Assembly (NCBI GenBank): GCA_029532415.1
Contig: JAQOTA010000033.1
Coordinates: forward strand, 310,001 to 374,000
DNA: 64,000 nt
Reading direction: 5' to 3'
Origin: Marasmius tenuissimus
Taxonomy: Eukaryota > Basidiomycota > Agaricomycetes > Agaricales > Marasmiaceae
A program made the position numbers and the translations under genes. This document shows positions 43,423 to 56,600 of this stretch, piece by piece (positions within the stretch are counted from its first letter, which is position 1; every line of letters starts with the position of its first letter). Below the pieces are notes generated by a model, which worked only from the letters and a program-made list of their open reading frames with translations, ran no database searches and was not told the DNA's origin.

Positions 43423-45050
43423 TCATGCTATCTTCTGGGTCTCCAAATCTCGCGCGACTGAGTTGTGAGACTCTGTGGTGGATCTGTCAATTGTGTGGCT
43501 GTCCATGCTGTTGCAGAAGTTGTTATTTCTAACGGTGACATCGAGATTTTTCACGATTGTCTCCTTGAAAGACTTTTCATCATGAATGGCGACTCCGAGT
43601 GTGACCCGCACAATGATCAAGGTGGATGCAATTCCCTTAAGATGAAAATCAAGATTGAGTCCTCAGCTGAGAGCTTGTTTCAGCTCTGTCAAGATCGAGG
43701 CACGCACCATTATGGTTATCAGGGAGTCAAAAACCGAGTCCGCAATCAGTCCAACCCTGAAGGTTGCCTTCGTACCCATGGACAGCTCGAAAACGCAGAT
43801 GGTGTAGATGATAAGGCCGATGGCATATACCAACCCTGATTCTAGTCTATCAAAGACGTGAGTACAACTTCGTGGCGGTGGAATGTCACTTTTTCCTACG
43901 TGGCTGAGATAATAGTTCTGTACATCATTGGGATGGATGCTCTGGATGGTACATACTTCATCACCTGGTAGGCAATCATAAATATACGCGTAGCTGTACC
44001 ATTAACAGGTCAGCATTCATAATTCGGTACGGGCATTGAACTTGCTTACCGATCAAGAGAGTAAATAGAACGTTACCAACAAGAGCGCCAAGGGCGAAAA
44101 CGGCCAACAAAACGTTTCGGTTGCTCGGATTCTTACATTGCGTTCCCATAATTGTGATTATAAGCCCGTACGCTGAGATGCCAACCAAGAATACGTAAGA
44201 GAAGAAATCGAACGCAAAATATGCGGACGAACCGTTAAATCCGAAAGCTATTGCAGTTGGAACGAGGATGACTGGCATCCTTCTAGCACTGCGTCCCAAG
44301 ATGGTGTAACAACGCCATCAGTGAAGTATCAAGTGACTTCCGACTGAGCCAAACTTACCAAAAGAATGTCCGTCAAGCAGCTAAATTCCAGTGTCAGACA
44401 ATAATTCACAGTGGCAATAGGAAATTGAAGTGTGAGAACTTTGCAAGTATTGTTATGGCCTGTACACCTGACTTGCAGGGATCGAAGCTGAAGCTAATGA
44501 GTAATCGTCAGAGATCAGCGAAACATGATATTGAGGTCACAGGTTGCAACTCACGCCGACTGATGCATAGCTGCTAAATTAGCCAGAAGATGTCTCTCGT
44601 ACTCTCTTTGGCCGTCCGTAAGGCCTCCGAATTGGTGGGAAAAGATGGGAAGACGAAGGGTGTAGTGATAGATATCGAACTGTGCTTGCTTAACATACGA
44701 AGCGCCTTTGAGCCCGACTGCAATGGTAGCCGCGACATAGAGGGTCGTGATCGACACGACGTGTATATGGTAGCATTCCCGTTTCCGCTTGAACAGGATA
44801 TACATGCATAGAATGTAAAGGACTGTGTAAATTCCTGGCAGAGGAGGTTTCTATGAGTTGAAAATCACAAGCTTCGATGATTTCTCGGCCTCTCACCATA
44901 AAGAAACAATCCGACCTATTCAGATAAGTAGTGTAGAGTCAGTTGAAGACACCTTGATTGCGAGGATTTTAGGCGACGTACGCCGAAAAGAACGAGAGGC
45001 TTTGATATAAGAGAAAGACAGTCGTCCTGATGATAGGAAGGACACTCCAT
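43423..45050 (-). pseudogene. Seven-helix fungal membrane protein, copy C (splice site lost)
   Basis: Minus-strand exons by comparison with A and B: 45050-44982, 44915-44897, 44834-44555, 44487-44440, 44380-44359, about 44317-44233, 44172-44050, 43993-43900, 43846-43708, 43635-43423. Exon 1 (MECPSYHQDDC...), the 19-nt exon 2 (VGLFLYG) and the 280-nt exon 3 have the same lengths as in copy A, and exon 9 matches B (139 nt). Helix blocks: IYTVLYILCMYILF, SITTLYVAATIAVGL, MPVILVPTAIAFGFN, NVLLAVFALGALVGNVL, GLVYAIGLIIYTICVF and GIASTLIIVRVTLGVA; the tail ends ARDLETQKIA. The acceptor before TGGCGTTGTTACACC reads ...TTCACTGA with no AG, and nearby AGs do not keep frame, so the gene appears inactivated there. 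Otherwise no stop was seen. Confidence 0.7.
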
Positions 45051-47366
45051 TTGTTCGAGGTACGGCAAGGTAAAGAAGATGGCAGTGGCGTCGGTGAGAT
45101 GCCAAGGGCGTTGAGAGGATGCCAAGAAGCGACGAGTAGGGCCTATTGATATATAACTGACAAGCACTACTGTTCCCACACATAAATCGATCAAACATCG
45201 TCCTCAACAACGATATCAAGATCGTCGTCCGTCAAGATGAAGCTGTATTGATGGATTTAAATGGATGATGGATATAAATAGACGCACGCCGTGGTGGGTA
45301 CGTGCTAAATAATTGGGCCGCAAAAACTGTAGAACCCAGTAACTACCATCAGCCGATACCATGGTACTAAATGATAAGGGAGTCGAGGGCCCCCAGGATA
45401 TCTGTCTAGGATTTCAGTGCAGCCATACAGCAGGGGGCAGTATGGGTACTCACATGTTTTTGATCTAACAACCAAAATTCATTCCTGTGTTCAGGGTTGG
45501 TGTACATCAACGAGCTGTGGCATCCAAGCGCTTTGTAACATGATCAGGTATATGAGTCCACATACTATGTGATCATGATGTACTATGAGTTCCCGAGACG
45601 GTGTCGAGGAGTACCGGCATGATTTCACCAACCCGAAGATCCCAATGTACTGAGATAGTAATGTGCTATCACCCGTATACCCCACCAAGACATACGAGGC
45701 TACCACTGCCGCTCTTTTGGCAGAGGATAGACCATTGTGCCCTCACAATTTGGGGTATAGTCAGTGCTCTAGCGGTAGCAATGCCCCTTTTCTGACCACC
45801 GGAGGTTGCGAACCCAACCTTTACTGCCGGAAAGCTGGTGTTGAACGAAAAGAAGAATGGCATTAAAAACACAGCAGCTAAGGCATCTTTCCTCCACCAA
45901 GAACAAATTGCTCATCATTATTCTCGGCGGACAATTGGAAGCATTTGATCCATAACTCTCTTATTTCAATGCTAGTCACTCATAGCTAGTGCCCTAGACA
46001 CTCGAGTGGTCTACCCACCAGAAGATACATCCGATTCTCGGAAGATGTGATGCGAGATCGAGGGTAGGAGACTCGGCGAGAGGCGGTCTCAATATCGTCA
46101 CGGAGGTCACAGGGGTACTGGCAGCCAGGCTGGGAAACGTTAAGATGCAATGATCGTACCTTGAGCCTCATGCACATGCAGGCCAGGTAGTCTTCCTCCG
46201 AATAACTCTTCAAATACGAATATAGGCGATCCTCCTTGTAAAGGTAGCGAATAGACACCGTCTCACTGAACGGGATATGTGACGGTAAAGTCGGAGTGTA
46301 GATTCCTTGCCGGTCGGGTACATCTGCGAGTGTGGCTTGACAAATCGGGACGGGAGACCTAGGCCGCACGCACTGTTGAGTGTGTGTCCAAAAATCAACG
46401 TAGATTCAAATCATAGCCCATACCACTATCCAGTCTTAGCTTTAAACCATTGTTGACCGTGAAATACGTAGCGAGACTTCGTCTATAATCCCCAATGTGT
46501 TATAACGTCGCGAGTGTGTTGATATTAAGGAGAATGCTGGTGGCATTCAAGTAACTTTTGGTATAGGAAGGCTGAAAAACCGTAATAGTGATGGATGGAA
46601 TGGGCACGGCCCCAATCGAGCAGAATGGGTATTCGGAAGCACGGGAGGCTCGGGACGCTGAGAATGGTCAAGGGAAGTGGCCGGACATCTATCATATCCG
46701 AGTTAGAATCAAACCGAGCTATAAATGAACGGTGGTCGAGGGGGGCGGGAAAAAACCCTTTCAACCTGAGCATCCTTGACGTGTGCACATCAACTAGATG
46801 CAGTCACTCTGAGCAATAGAATACAGCAAAATTCACGACGGAGGAAGGTGTGTGGCAATAAGCTAACAACGTCCATGCGGTTGTCGAATAGGTTCTCAGA
46901 TCTCGAGTACAACCATGTCTCCGGCGTTTTCTGTCGGCCATGACTGTGAGTTTTATCTGACATACGCACAACCGAGTCTTGACTAGTCCTATCTGGGGTT
47001 GGTATAGCTATGAGGACACTTGGGTTTTCGGCCCGAGCTGCAAAGTAAGTAATCCCCACAGCATTCATTGATCCATTTAAAAAGGCTTCGGGAAGGGTAA
47101 GAAAGCTGGTCGTACCAGCCGCTTCAATGTTTTAGCCTAACCGAGGGATTGGTTTGGAAGGGGGTATGATCAACGAACGCTGCAAAAGATCCCAGAGTCG
47201 CAAAGCTATTGGGCGAAACTGAGACTAAGATAGGTGTTGATTATGTCGTTCGACCGTTCTACATTCACAGCTATTACTGATTACATAGTACCGTGCTACT
47301 CCTCACGACTTCCTACATTGCGTTTCCCCCCGAGAAAATAGATTTACCATTCGGTTCGCAGCGAAT
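45051..47366. other. No assignable gene between copies C and P450-2
   Basis: About 2.3 kb with short frames. A minus-strand frame at 45872-45669 carries SGGQKRGIATARAL by chance or decay (see rejected list). No counterpart of the C2H2 gene that lies between P450-1 and membrane gene A was found here. Confidence 0.35.
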
Positions 47367-49551
47367 CTAAGCCCTCGGCTTAACCACGACCTTCAAAGGA
47401 GCATCCCTTGTTGCAAGGACATCAACTTTCTTCTCCGGCCACTCTTTCCAGTCAAAATCTGGAGCAAATTCGAAGTCGAACCTTTGTATCATCATAATCA
47501 GGACCATCATCATCTCAAGCATCGCGAGGTGTTTCCCAATGCAAATCGCGGGTCCGTAGGAGAACGGAATGAACGCTTCCATCTTCATCTTTACCGCTTG
47601 TCCTTTGAAGATGGCCTCCGCCTCTTTGGGAATCCAGCGCTCGGGGATGAAGGACTCAGGGCTGGGTGAGAAGTGGTCGGGATTGTAATGAACACAGACG
47701 GGTGGAACCTGGACTTGAGTGCCCTCAGCGATGAAGCTACAGTCACGATGTATGGTGAGTTCAGGTCTGTTTGCTTCTGCATGTATAGGTCGTGCTCGAC
47801 CACTTACTGTCCACCGATAAATTTGCCTCCGGATCCCTTGGGAACGACACGAGTGCAGTTAGTGAGTACTGGAGGGTAAACACGAAGTCCTTCGTTACTG
47901 GAGAGCAAACGGCTGAGTTCGAGCCAACTAACACTGTATACCCGGTAATACTCACATGCACGCCTTCATGAACGTCATGTTTCCATGTCGAGAGGTATCT
48001 CGTAGTGGATCTGTTCCAGGAGGGTATTCCCTGTCAACTTCGTCCCGAACCCGTTTGTACACCTTCGGATCGGCCAGGATAAACCAGAAGAAGTTGGTCA
48101 TGGCGGTAGAGGTCGTATCCGAGCCGGCGATCAGGGCCAATGCAGCCTCTGGACGGAGGTAGGCCGGATTAGGCTTCACTTTTTCGTGTCCTCCCTCGTC
48201 GGTCTAAGAAGGAGACAGATTGCCAGTCACAAAGAGCGGCTGAACAGTCGAGATGTCACTCACCAAGTGGTACCATAAATCCTTTGTCTTTGATCCAGTC
48301 TCAACACGTCGTTGCCCCCAGGCGCCCGTGACTTGACGGAGATCCAGATTGGATGTTGGAATGAGATTCGCGAGATGTGTCACCCAGGTAACATGACCGA
48401 TAATTTCTGCAACACTGTGAAAGCGGTTCATTTTAGCCAACGAAAACTGAAGTAGAATTGCATCGTACCGAGCTCCAGTCCGGATGAGCTCCATCAAACC
48501 GGTGTCATCCTGTCCTTTCTTCAACATTTCAGTCTTGTAGCCGAGCCTATTTGAAACCTATTTAGTGACGGGGGAGGCAAGGTGCTCTATCGCGACTCAC
48601 ACCATCTCAGACACAAAGTCCAATCTATGAAGAACCCTCACGATAAGTCACAAGTGTCTGTGAGGAATTATAAACGAGAAGACTGACGTGTAGAAAGCCA
48701 ACCACTTTTCCAGGTCTAACTCTGACCCCGCTCGCGCAGCGAGACCCTCCGACATCTCGTTTCCTCTGGAGACTATGATTGGCTGGTACTCTTTTAGAGA
48801 CTCTGATGTAAAACCTCTACTCCAGATTCGGCGACGGTCAGTGCGCTCTTGTCCGGCCGTTCCGATTAGGGAATGAGGCTGCCCAGCGTCTTTCAGGCGG
48901 AGATACGCTAATAGGGCATCATTACAACGGGGAACACGGACAGATGAAGGTGCGCACCTGGTCCTTTTGGTAGACCTTCTGAGCCGAGGACTGCCTTGAC
49001 AGAAGCAAGGTCGATGACGGATATTTCGTTCGGTCCTAGGTTAATAAAGAGGTTTCTGAGCCTCGACTCGGCGGAAAGAGAGATGGTCAACATACCTGTG
49101 CGAACAATGGGGCCATATCGGCGATGCAAGTCCATGACAACGAAGTGCTGTTGGCCTGTCCAACAGATATACATCCTCCAGAACTTTGTAATCTTGAAAA
49201 TCACGGGACCCGGAATTTTGGCGAGGGGATGGAAGGGGGAGATACGGTAGAGAACGATGGACATTGCCAAAGACGAAAAGAAGACAAGGTATGCAAGCGT
49301 TACATTGGCAACGGAGATATCGATAGATGCGATACGTTGAAGGACGAAGAGTTGGATAGCAGGTTCCAAGAGCAAAACCAATGCAGTGTGGATGACCGTC
49401 GTCCGGACTGGTTCATGTCTCTTAAAGTAAAAATGATTGGCCTAGGGAGAGTTGGGTGAGAGAGGCCACGAAGGTGCTTCTGGAAAACACTTACAAGGCC
49501 TAAAATCGCAGTCGTAGCAACGATAGGATTGGAGTTGAATACTGTAGCCAT
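47367..49551 (-). CDS. Cytochrome P450 monooxygenase, copy 2
   Basis: Ten minus-strand exons: 49551-49495, 49441-49096, 49035-48958, 48907-48688, 48624-48601, 48546-48469, 48414-48264, 48203-47956, 47897-47808, 47736-47367. Every exon has exactly the length of its counterpart in copy 1 and the product is again 553 aa. All introns are GT-AG (50-71 bp). It starts MATVFNSNPIVATT; the hydrophobic anchor is followed by FHPLAKIPGP. Motifs: AGSDTTS 344-350, ExxR as EGLR 403-406, PERW 462-465, haem loop FSYGPAICIG 489-498 with Cys496. Both copies look functional and have diverged by substitutions only in the exons, which implies continued selection. A gypsy element has inserted 733 bp upstream of its start. 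Substrate unknown. Confidence 0.92.
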
Positions 49552-49591
49552 GTTGGGGAAAGTAGAATGCTTTTGAGTCCAACGAGCAACT

Positions 49592-49717
49592 GCTATTTAT
49601 TCAGTTCATGTGCGACGCCGAGAGAGTCGAAGCGACTGGATCGCAGGGTGTTAGAGCCGTTCACTCGACACCGACGGCCCCTCATTATCCGAAGATTTGA
49701 AGGAATGATTTGGTCAG
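49592..49717 (-). promoter_or_regulatory. Conserved promoter blocks of P450 copy 2
   Basis: On the minus strand: CTTCAAATCTTCGGATAAT followed by GGGGCCGT (about 49717-49674), and the TATA-like ATAAATAG (49600-49593), about 42 bp before the ATG at 49551. Both match copy 1 in sequence and in the TATA-to-ATG distance. Confidence 0.45.
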
Positions 49718-49867
49718 CGTGAAAATATCGAGCCCGGCAGCACTTACTAGAGCATGCCGTTGGCGTACAACTTGCCCCGACTCGCTTCTCTCCCTGAACC
49801 TCCCTCCCAGTAAAAATGCTCCAGGTCGTTTCTCGCTTCAGCCTATCAACATCCCACCAGCAATTGC

Positions 49868-50110
49868 ATCAAAACATAGTGCTAGGCGGATCCAGCGAAG
49901 GTATATGACTATTAGCTTTGACACAAGACTCCGCGTGATCACGATTGTCAGAACGAACGACTGTGGGAAAAGAAGTGTTGATGAACTCCACGATCCGACC
50001 TCGGAGACTCCACATGACGCACTGCTCAGCGCTCATATACATACTCGACGATTCACGAGAGGTGCTAATTCCGTACGACAAAGGTCACTCAACCTTCGTT
50101 CTCGAAACTC
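49868..50110. other. Segment shared (inverted) with 3782-4045
   Basis: Partner of the block upstream of P450 copy 1; see that entry. Its presence here extends the duplicated region beyond the promoters, to within about 180 bp of the gypsy insertion site. Confidence 0.45.
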
Positions 50111-50283
50111 GCAATCACTGGAATTGCATCAGAAAGCTACATCGGCCCGACAGCTCTACATTGCCTCCATCCTCAATGTAAGAATCACGTCGGATTAACC
50201 GGCGCAACCTATACGTTTTGCTAGGACACGACCTCATGTTATCTCACACAGGAGAACCATGCCGCTGACTAGGCGTTCAATGG

Positions 50284-50636
50284 TGTAGCGGATTTGTGAC
50301 GAATAATCACACCGCTACGAGTAAGTTTCACAGTCTTGAAGTCACACCGTAAGAGAACGTTTTCAACTAGATATATTGAGAGAAAGTTAGAGTAATTTTA
50401 CAGCGTTGACGATCCCTTTATATACTAAAGTAATACAGGGTCCTAGTCATGAATATGTAAGTATTTTGTAAGCTATAGGAGTCAGGTAGGAGTCAAGACA
50501 CGTATATATGAGTTATAAAGTATAATATGAGTCGAAACACTGAGTCTATAAGTACAGGTAGTCAGAAATACGAGTCGGGGAAATGATTCGAGAATGAGTC
50601 GCGTCGGCCGTGAGAGCAAGTCACGTTTCCGCTACA
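50284..50636 (-). repeat. 3' LTR of gypsy element
   Basis: 353 bp with 9-bp inverted ends TGTAGCGGA/TCCGCTACA and a TATA-like CTTTATATAC inside. The internal border on the minus strand is preceded by the purine tract GGAGGGCGAG (50646-50637). Confidence 0.92.
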
Positions 50637-50646
50637 CTCGCCCTCC
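50637..50646 (-). other. Polypurine tract of gypsy element
   Basis: GGAGGGCGAG on the minus strand, immediately before the 3' LTR. Confidence 0.65.
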
Positions 50647-50669
50647 AGGGGTTCAAACAGAATCCCTTC

Positions 50670-53600
50670 CTAGTTGTAGATGCTATCGAGGTCATCGTCA
50701 GCGGTCATGATCACCTCAAAGGCAGAAGAATTTCCGGCCGGCGTCGAGGTTACATTTGCACCAGAAGCTGAATCCGAAACCTGAGCCGGGTCCTCCTTGG
50801 CCATCTCTATCTCCTCCGCTTCTGCCATCTTCGACACTTTCTTCTTCGTCAAAGCATCCCGAAACTCCTTTCGACGCTTGCCCCACTTCGATTCCTTCCT
50901 CTTCGACTCCCTCAAGGATGATGAATTCCACCGGCGGGACCTGGAACCGCGTTCGGGGGTTGCCAAGTCCTGTATGTTGAATAGAGCTAGATCCCTGACT
51001 GAATAACTCGGATTAGCTCCCTTGGCGTTTATGCTAGAGTACGGAGTAACTGACGTGTACTGATTGGCAGGGTCACTGGGAGAGTAAACGGGTGGAGGCA
51101 ACATGAGAGTGGGAACACGAGGGTACCTGGCGTGAGCGTTCTTGTAGAGATCGCAGTCGCGGAAGCGACGCCCGATGTCGCTGTCGATGGGGAAGAAGTT
51201 GGTGTACTGGACAGGTGAGTCTGACTTATATTTCCGACCGCCAGGAGAAACGATGGTGAACCGGCGTTTATATTGGGACGGAAGATGCATGTTGACAGAG
51301 GTTGCAAGTGAGTAGTAGAGATTCGGCGCAGGACCGGCGTTGACGAAGTCGAGTTTAAGTGCAACGTTGTAATGGATCATCTCGACCACGTTCATCGCAG
51401 TGAGCTTAGCTGTGGTCCCGGTGAGTGGGTCGTGGAAGATGATGTCGCCTCCGTTGGGCTCGGCGCTGAAGATACATCCGAGTTGGTTAAAGACGTACCA
51501 CTCGCTGGCGGCAGAGTAGGAAGGAGGAGCAAGACCCAAAGGTCGGGGAGTATCGGGGCGACGAGTAAGGGCCTGAGGTTGAATGGACATAATGTCGGGG
51601 TTGAGTGTATGGGAGATTTGACAGGCGAAAAGATTGAATTGGAGCTTTGGTGAGTCTTGCTTCGCTCTTGTCGGTCCCTTTATATCCTTGAGGCTTGCTA
51701 GTTCCAAGTCGCCCTCGATCATTTCTTCGTCTTTCATCAACTTTGCATTTCGCAGTTCCGAGACACCCCCAATCCCCAAAATCTCAAAATAGTCTTGAAG
51801 CTGTTGCAAATGCGCAACCTTGTCATACGGCAACCAAGTTTCGTCCCCGCTTTTCCACTTTACCCTGAATAAAGCATCCGTTTTGCTTCCTTGATGACTC
51901 ACAATTGCTTCCACAGGCCACTCGCTTTCCCCATTGTCAAAGACCCCAATTTGGCTGTCTAGTCGACCCGGGAACAGCCTATCGTCATTTGGTACGTGAA
52001 TTCTTAGGAGGGACGCGTGAAACACATTGTGAACTCCGCGAGCCTTCAAGTTATCTGGTAACTCCAGCCGGAATGAAGTGCCGTTGAAGTCTTCGAGTAT
52101 TTTGTATGGCCCAATGAACTTGGGTAAGAGCTTCTTACTTCGTTTCTTTGGGAAGCTAATGTTTTTTGTTGATAGATATACCAGGTCTCCTTTTGAGAAG
52201 GGGGCCGGCTTTCTTTTACGATTAGCATCCCTAGTTTGCTTAGTTCGGTGGGCTAGTAGGCTATCGTGCGCGGCAATTAATGCAAAGTTTCGAACCCCCG
52301 GGAACTCAGTTTTATCAGCATCGTTCCAGAGAAACGACCTCGGCACTCGTCCTGAGTTCAGGAAGAATGGTGAATAGCCTGTCACCTCCGATCGTGCTGA
52401 ATGAGTGGCGAATTCTATTGCAGGCAACCTGGTCGCCCAATCGGTGTGAGTTTCGTTAACACATGCTCGCAACATTTGCGCAATCGTCCTATTTGATCTT
52501 TCGGTGAGTCCGTCAGTCTGCGGGTGATAAGAGCTAGACATTTTCAATTTAGTTCCTATCAGTCGATGTAGATGGGACCAGAATTTGCTTGTAAAGAGCG
52601 AGTCCCTATCGCTCACTATTACTGAAGGTAAGCCGTGCAACTTGTAAACCTCGGCGAATACTAACTCTGCAACATCTTTCGCAGAATAGTTTGACCTACT
52701 GGGCACAGCATGAACCATTCCAGTAAGATGATCGATTATGACTGTGATCATATCAAAGCTTCCGTGCCGCGTTCTCGACTCAGGTAAAGGGCCCACAAAG
52801 TCGATGCCCACAGTGTGCCAGGGCTCTTTTGGTACTGGTAAGTGTTGCAACTGTCCGTAGGGCTTATAATTCCCAGTCTTGATTTGTTGACAGATCTGGC
52901 AGGAAGCACAGAATTTTTGGACATCGTCAACCATGGTTTTCCACCATGCGAAGTCTCGGATGTACGTCAGTGTTTTGCGAGCTCCGAGATGAGCTAATAA
53001 TGAGTGAGCCTCGTCTATGACTATTTCTCGAATGCTCTGTTGACCTATCAGAGCTTTGGGGACACAAATTAGGTCGCGATCCCGCAGCTTTAGGTATATG
53101 ATTCCATCCTTCAATACAAAATTTCGATACTCCTTTGGGTTCGCGAGTACAGCTCTAAAGAAGGAATCTCCCTTGTATTTTTCTTTTACCGCAGCCGCAA
53201 GATCAATTCCGACCCGCCCTCCAGTCCATCCCGAGGGTGTGTCTCGCTCGTTTTCATTTTCTGGAATGAATTCTTGAGGTGTTCGTGTTGGTAAGTCTGA
53301 GTTTGGTATCGGTGAAGTCATTCCCGCAGTTTCTTGACTGATTTTGGTTCCCTGCGAGTCATGACGAGTTTCTGCGGATACAGCCTCAAGATTGGACTCT
53401 AGGGTCCGGTCGTCAGGGCCCAAAGCAGGCTGACTATTTGGTTCCGTCGATTTAGGCGCTTTGGGCGTTAAGTCCTTGGTGGGCGTCAAATTACTATTTG
53501 GTGCTATTCCTTCAGCAGAATTTGAAATTTGCTGAGGTATGCGTGTTGGCTTTGGCTTTTTGACTCCCTTCTCGCCCTCCTTTCGTTTGGCCTGCTCAAT

Positions 53601-56600
53601 CGAAACCCTTTCTAACTCTTGCATCCTGATTGCCTCAGCATGCTCTTCCGACTCCCGCAACCGTCTTGATTTTACTCGATTTGTACGCAATGGCATCCCC
53701 GCCAACATCTGTTCTGCCTCTCTCCCGACAAGCAGTGGTATCGTGACCCCACAGGCTTCAAGGACGTCGTTGTCCGACACGTCATAGTATGTGTATTCGC
53801 TACGTGACCGAACAATCCCAGCGGGATCATTTGAGTAAAGTCGAGATAGGGCGTCAGCCAGCACGTTTTCTACCCCAGGTACGTATTCTACCGTGAAGTC
53901 GAATTCTGATATTTTTTCCAACCAACGGGCCTGCCTTCCCGACAGATTCTTTTGCTCTAGAATATATATCAGGCCCTTGTGGTCTGTTATCCATGTAAAA
54001 CGGGCACCTTGAAGAATATCCCGGTGTCGGAGCATACTCTCGACACCGGCCAACATTTCAACCTCGTGCACAGCATAGTTTTGCTGGGCCGGGTTCAATT
54101 TGGCAGAGTAGAACGCCGCTACTGTCCCCTTATTCCATGATTCTCCTTGCACAATCACTCCAGCCACTCCAGTATTAGACCCGTCGGTTACCAGCCAGAT
54201 TGGTGGTGCCCCGGGATCATAGTTCAAAGGCACGCGATGGTGGTCTTTCGCATTCCCAACAAGCTTTTTAATTTCTTGAAAGGCGCGTTCCTCAGTATAA
54301 CCCCAATGGAATGACACCTTATCACTTGTTAGTGTGTGTAGGTGGCTCATCGGGATGCGCACTGTCGCTACATCATCTGCCAGATACCCGACAGCACCCA
54401 AGAATCCCCTGAGGAGGTCTCTGTTTGTAGGGCTTTTCCATTTTACAACTGCGTCTACTTTGTCGGGATCCATACGGATCCCTCGATCATCAACTACTCG
54501 CCCAAGAACTCTAATTTCGTCTGAGAGGAAGTTCAACTTTCGCTTATTGAGGTACAGTTTTTCTTTCCTCAGTACGTCGAGTATGATTTTGACATGTTCA
54601 ATGTGATCTTCGAGGGTCTCTGAGTAGATTATCAGATCATCCAGGTAGACATCCATGAACCGGCCTATGTATGATGAAAATAAGTGGTTCATAAGTGTCT
54701 GGTACGTTGCAGGTGCGTTACAATCACCTTGTTGTATCACCAGACTCACCATATTCCCGTCCGGTGTTGACATAGCACTCTTCCAGACGTCACCAGGCTC
54801 AATTCTTATTTGTTCGTATGCATCTGTACCATCCATTATCGAACGGTATTTCGCTCTTGCTACACGCCTTAAGATGCCATCAATATCCGGGAGAGGAGAA
54901 GCCAGTTTTCGGGTATTGGCATTCCTTGCCCTTAAATCTACGACTATCCGCAACTTGTGTTGATTTGGAGCGGGTTTCGGGATACAGAGTATGGGAACGG
55001 TATTGTTTGAGGTAGTAACTTTCCACCTCCCATTGCGTATGTACGCATCTCGCTTTTCGGCCCACTGACTCCGGTATTTCTCAGGGCATCGAGATGGCCG
55101 CCATGGTATCACCAGATGCTCATCTATTAACGGAATCTGGTGGTTGATATCTCGTAACGGAGGTAGTTCCGTTTCTGCCGCCGTTCGGCATAGCGGTTCT
55201 GCATATTCCATCAAGAGGGCCCGAGCTCGCTCGATTTGCTCGGAATACATCTCCATTGATTGAGATGCAATGCAGGTGACAGCAGCTCCTTCCAACGGCA
55301 GTGATTCGTCTGACCCGACGATTACTTTAGCAGGGTTGAAACCAACAGACACTTGGTGTTGGTACAACCAAGGTGTTCCGAGTATCATGTCGTAAGTGGA
55401 AATATTGGCTGTATCAAAGAATCTATCCTCGTCTATTCCTTGATACTTCAGCCTTGCCTTTACCTTATGTTTAACTTTTGATCTAGAGCCTTGAACTGCA
55501 AGCTGCAACGTGAGCGGTGTTTGTAACTCTTCCCGCTTACAATTTAGTTGATCTACAAGGGTATTGGACATAAAGTCCCCCAATGACCCCGTATCAACTA
55601 GGGCTCGCACGGGATGACCATCTATGCATGCTCCAATGATAACCGGTCGCGGGACCTTCCTTCCTGGGTCTTTGACCTTAGCAGCATTTCGTTGCAGGCC
55701 CCCATATTGGCCCTTGGGAATTTGTATCCCATTCACTTGCATTTCCAGTTCCTCAATTCCAACAGACCATATATGGCGAGGTAGTCCCTTTCTTAAATTG
55801 AGGTAGTCAATATACTCATCAATTGTCAGGGACCGAATTACCCCGTACTTGTTATTGGCTGCTGGACCATTCTGATTGAATAAATCTGTTAGTCCGAGGT
55901 CCTCTTCGAGCCACAAGGTAGGTGGGAAGCAATTTCTATGTATTTCTATGTAGCGCTTACACACCCACCTAAATAGATCGAACTGTGGTTTCAGCAGATA
56001 CCTCCGGGGTAGCTTGAATTGTAGATCCCGGTGAGTATCGTGAATCGAGTACTCCCACTCATGACGTTTGACTTTTGACGCCTTGAAACGAACCCCGCAA
56101 GAGCAGCTAACTTTTTTGTGTGGTAAGTCATCTCCGGGATATCGAGTTGCATTATTCAGTATAAACTCGATCGCGTTTTTGTAGGTATCTCCCATGAACT
56201 CTATCTCATCCCAAGGTACTGCGACCATTGGTTCCTCGTGCCAAATACTCCTCGCATGAGTGTACCATCCGACTATGTCGAAGTACGGGTTTTCTAACCA
56301 CTCAGATGGCACTACCCACTGCCCGGCCGTCCCGTCGCTGGGATACAGGGAGCAATAGAGGTTATCAACAAGAATGTGAGTGTCTCTCGAAATTCGATAT
56401 ACTAGAAATCTTTCCAACTCATCATCATTGTAGACTTCATTCGGGAGATATGGGCCGCCAGTACTAAGAAGGAATTCTGCTCTGTTTGCGACTGGGTCCC
56501 CGAATGCCCGTAGTAGTGGTGGATCTGAGGTCCATCCAAAAGATGGATGATTCAAGTGCCGGTAAAGGTAAAGTCCTGTTTGACTACCCCTACCCACCCT

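Noticed and set aside
45669..45872. Minus-strand frame with SGGQKRGIATARAL, like the ABC transporter signature
   Set aside because: No Walker A or B, no following LLLDE, and no transmembrane or nucleotide-binding context. The frame is short and starts at a non-ATG codon. Chance or an unrecognisable relic.
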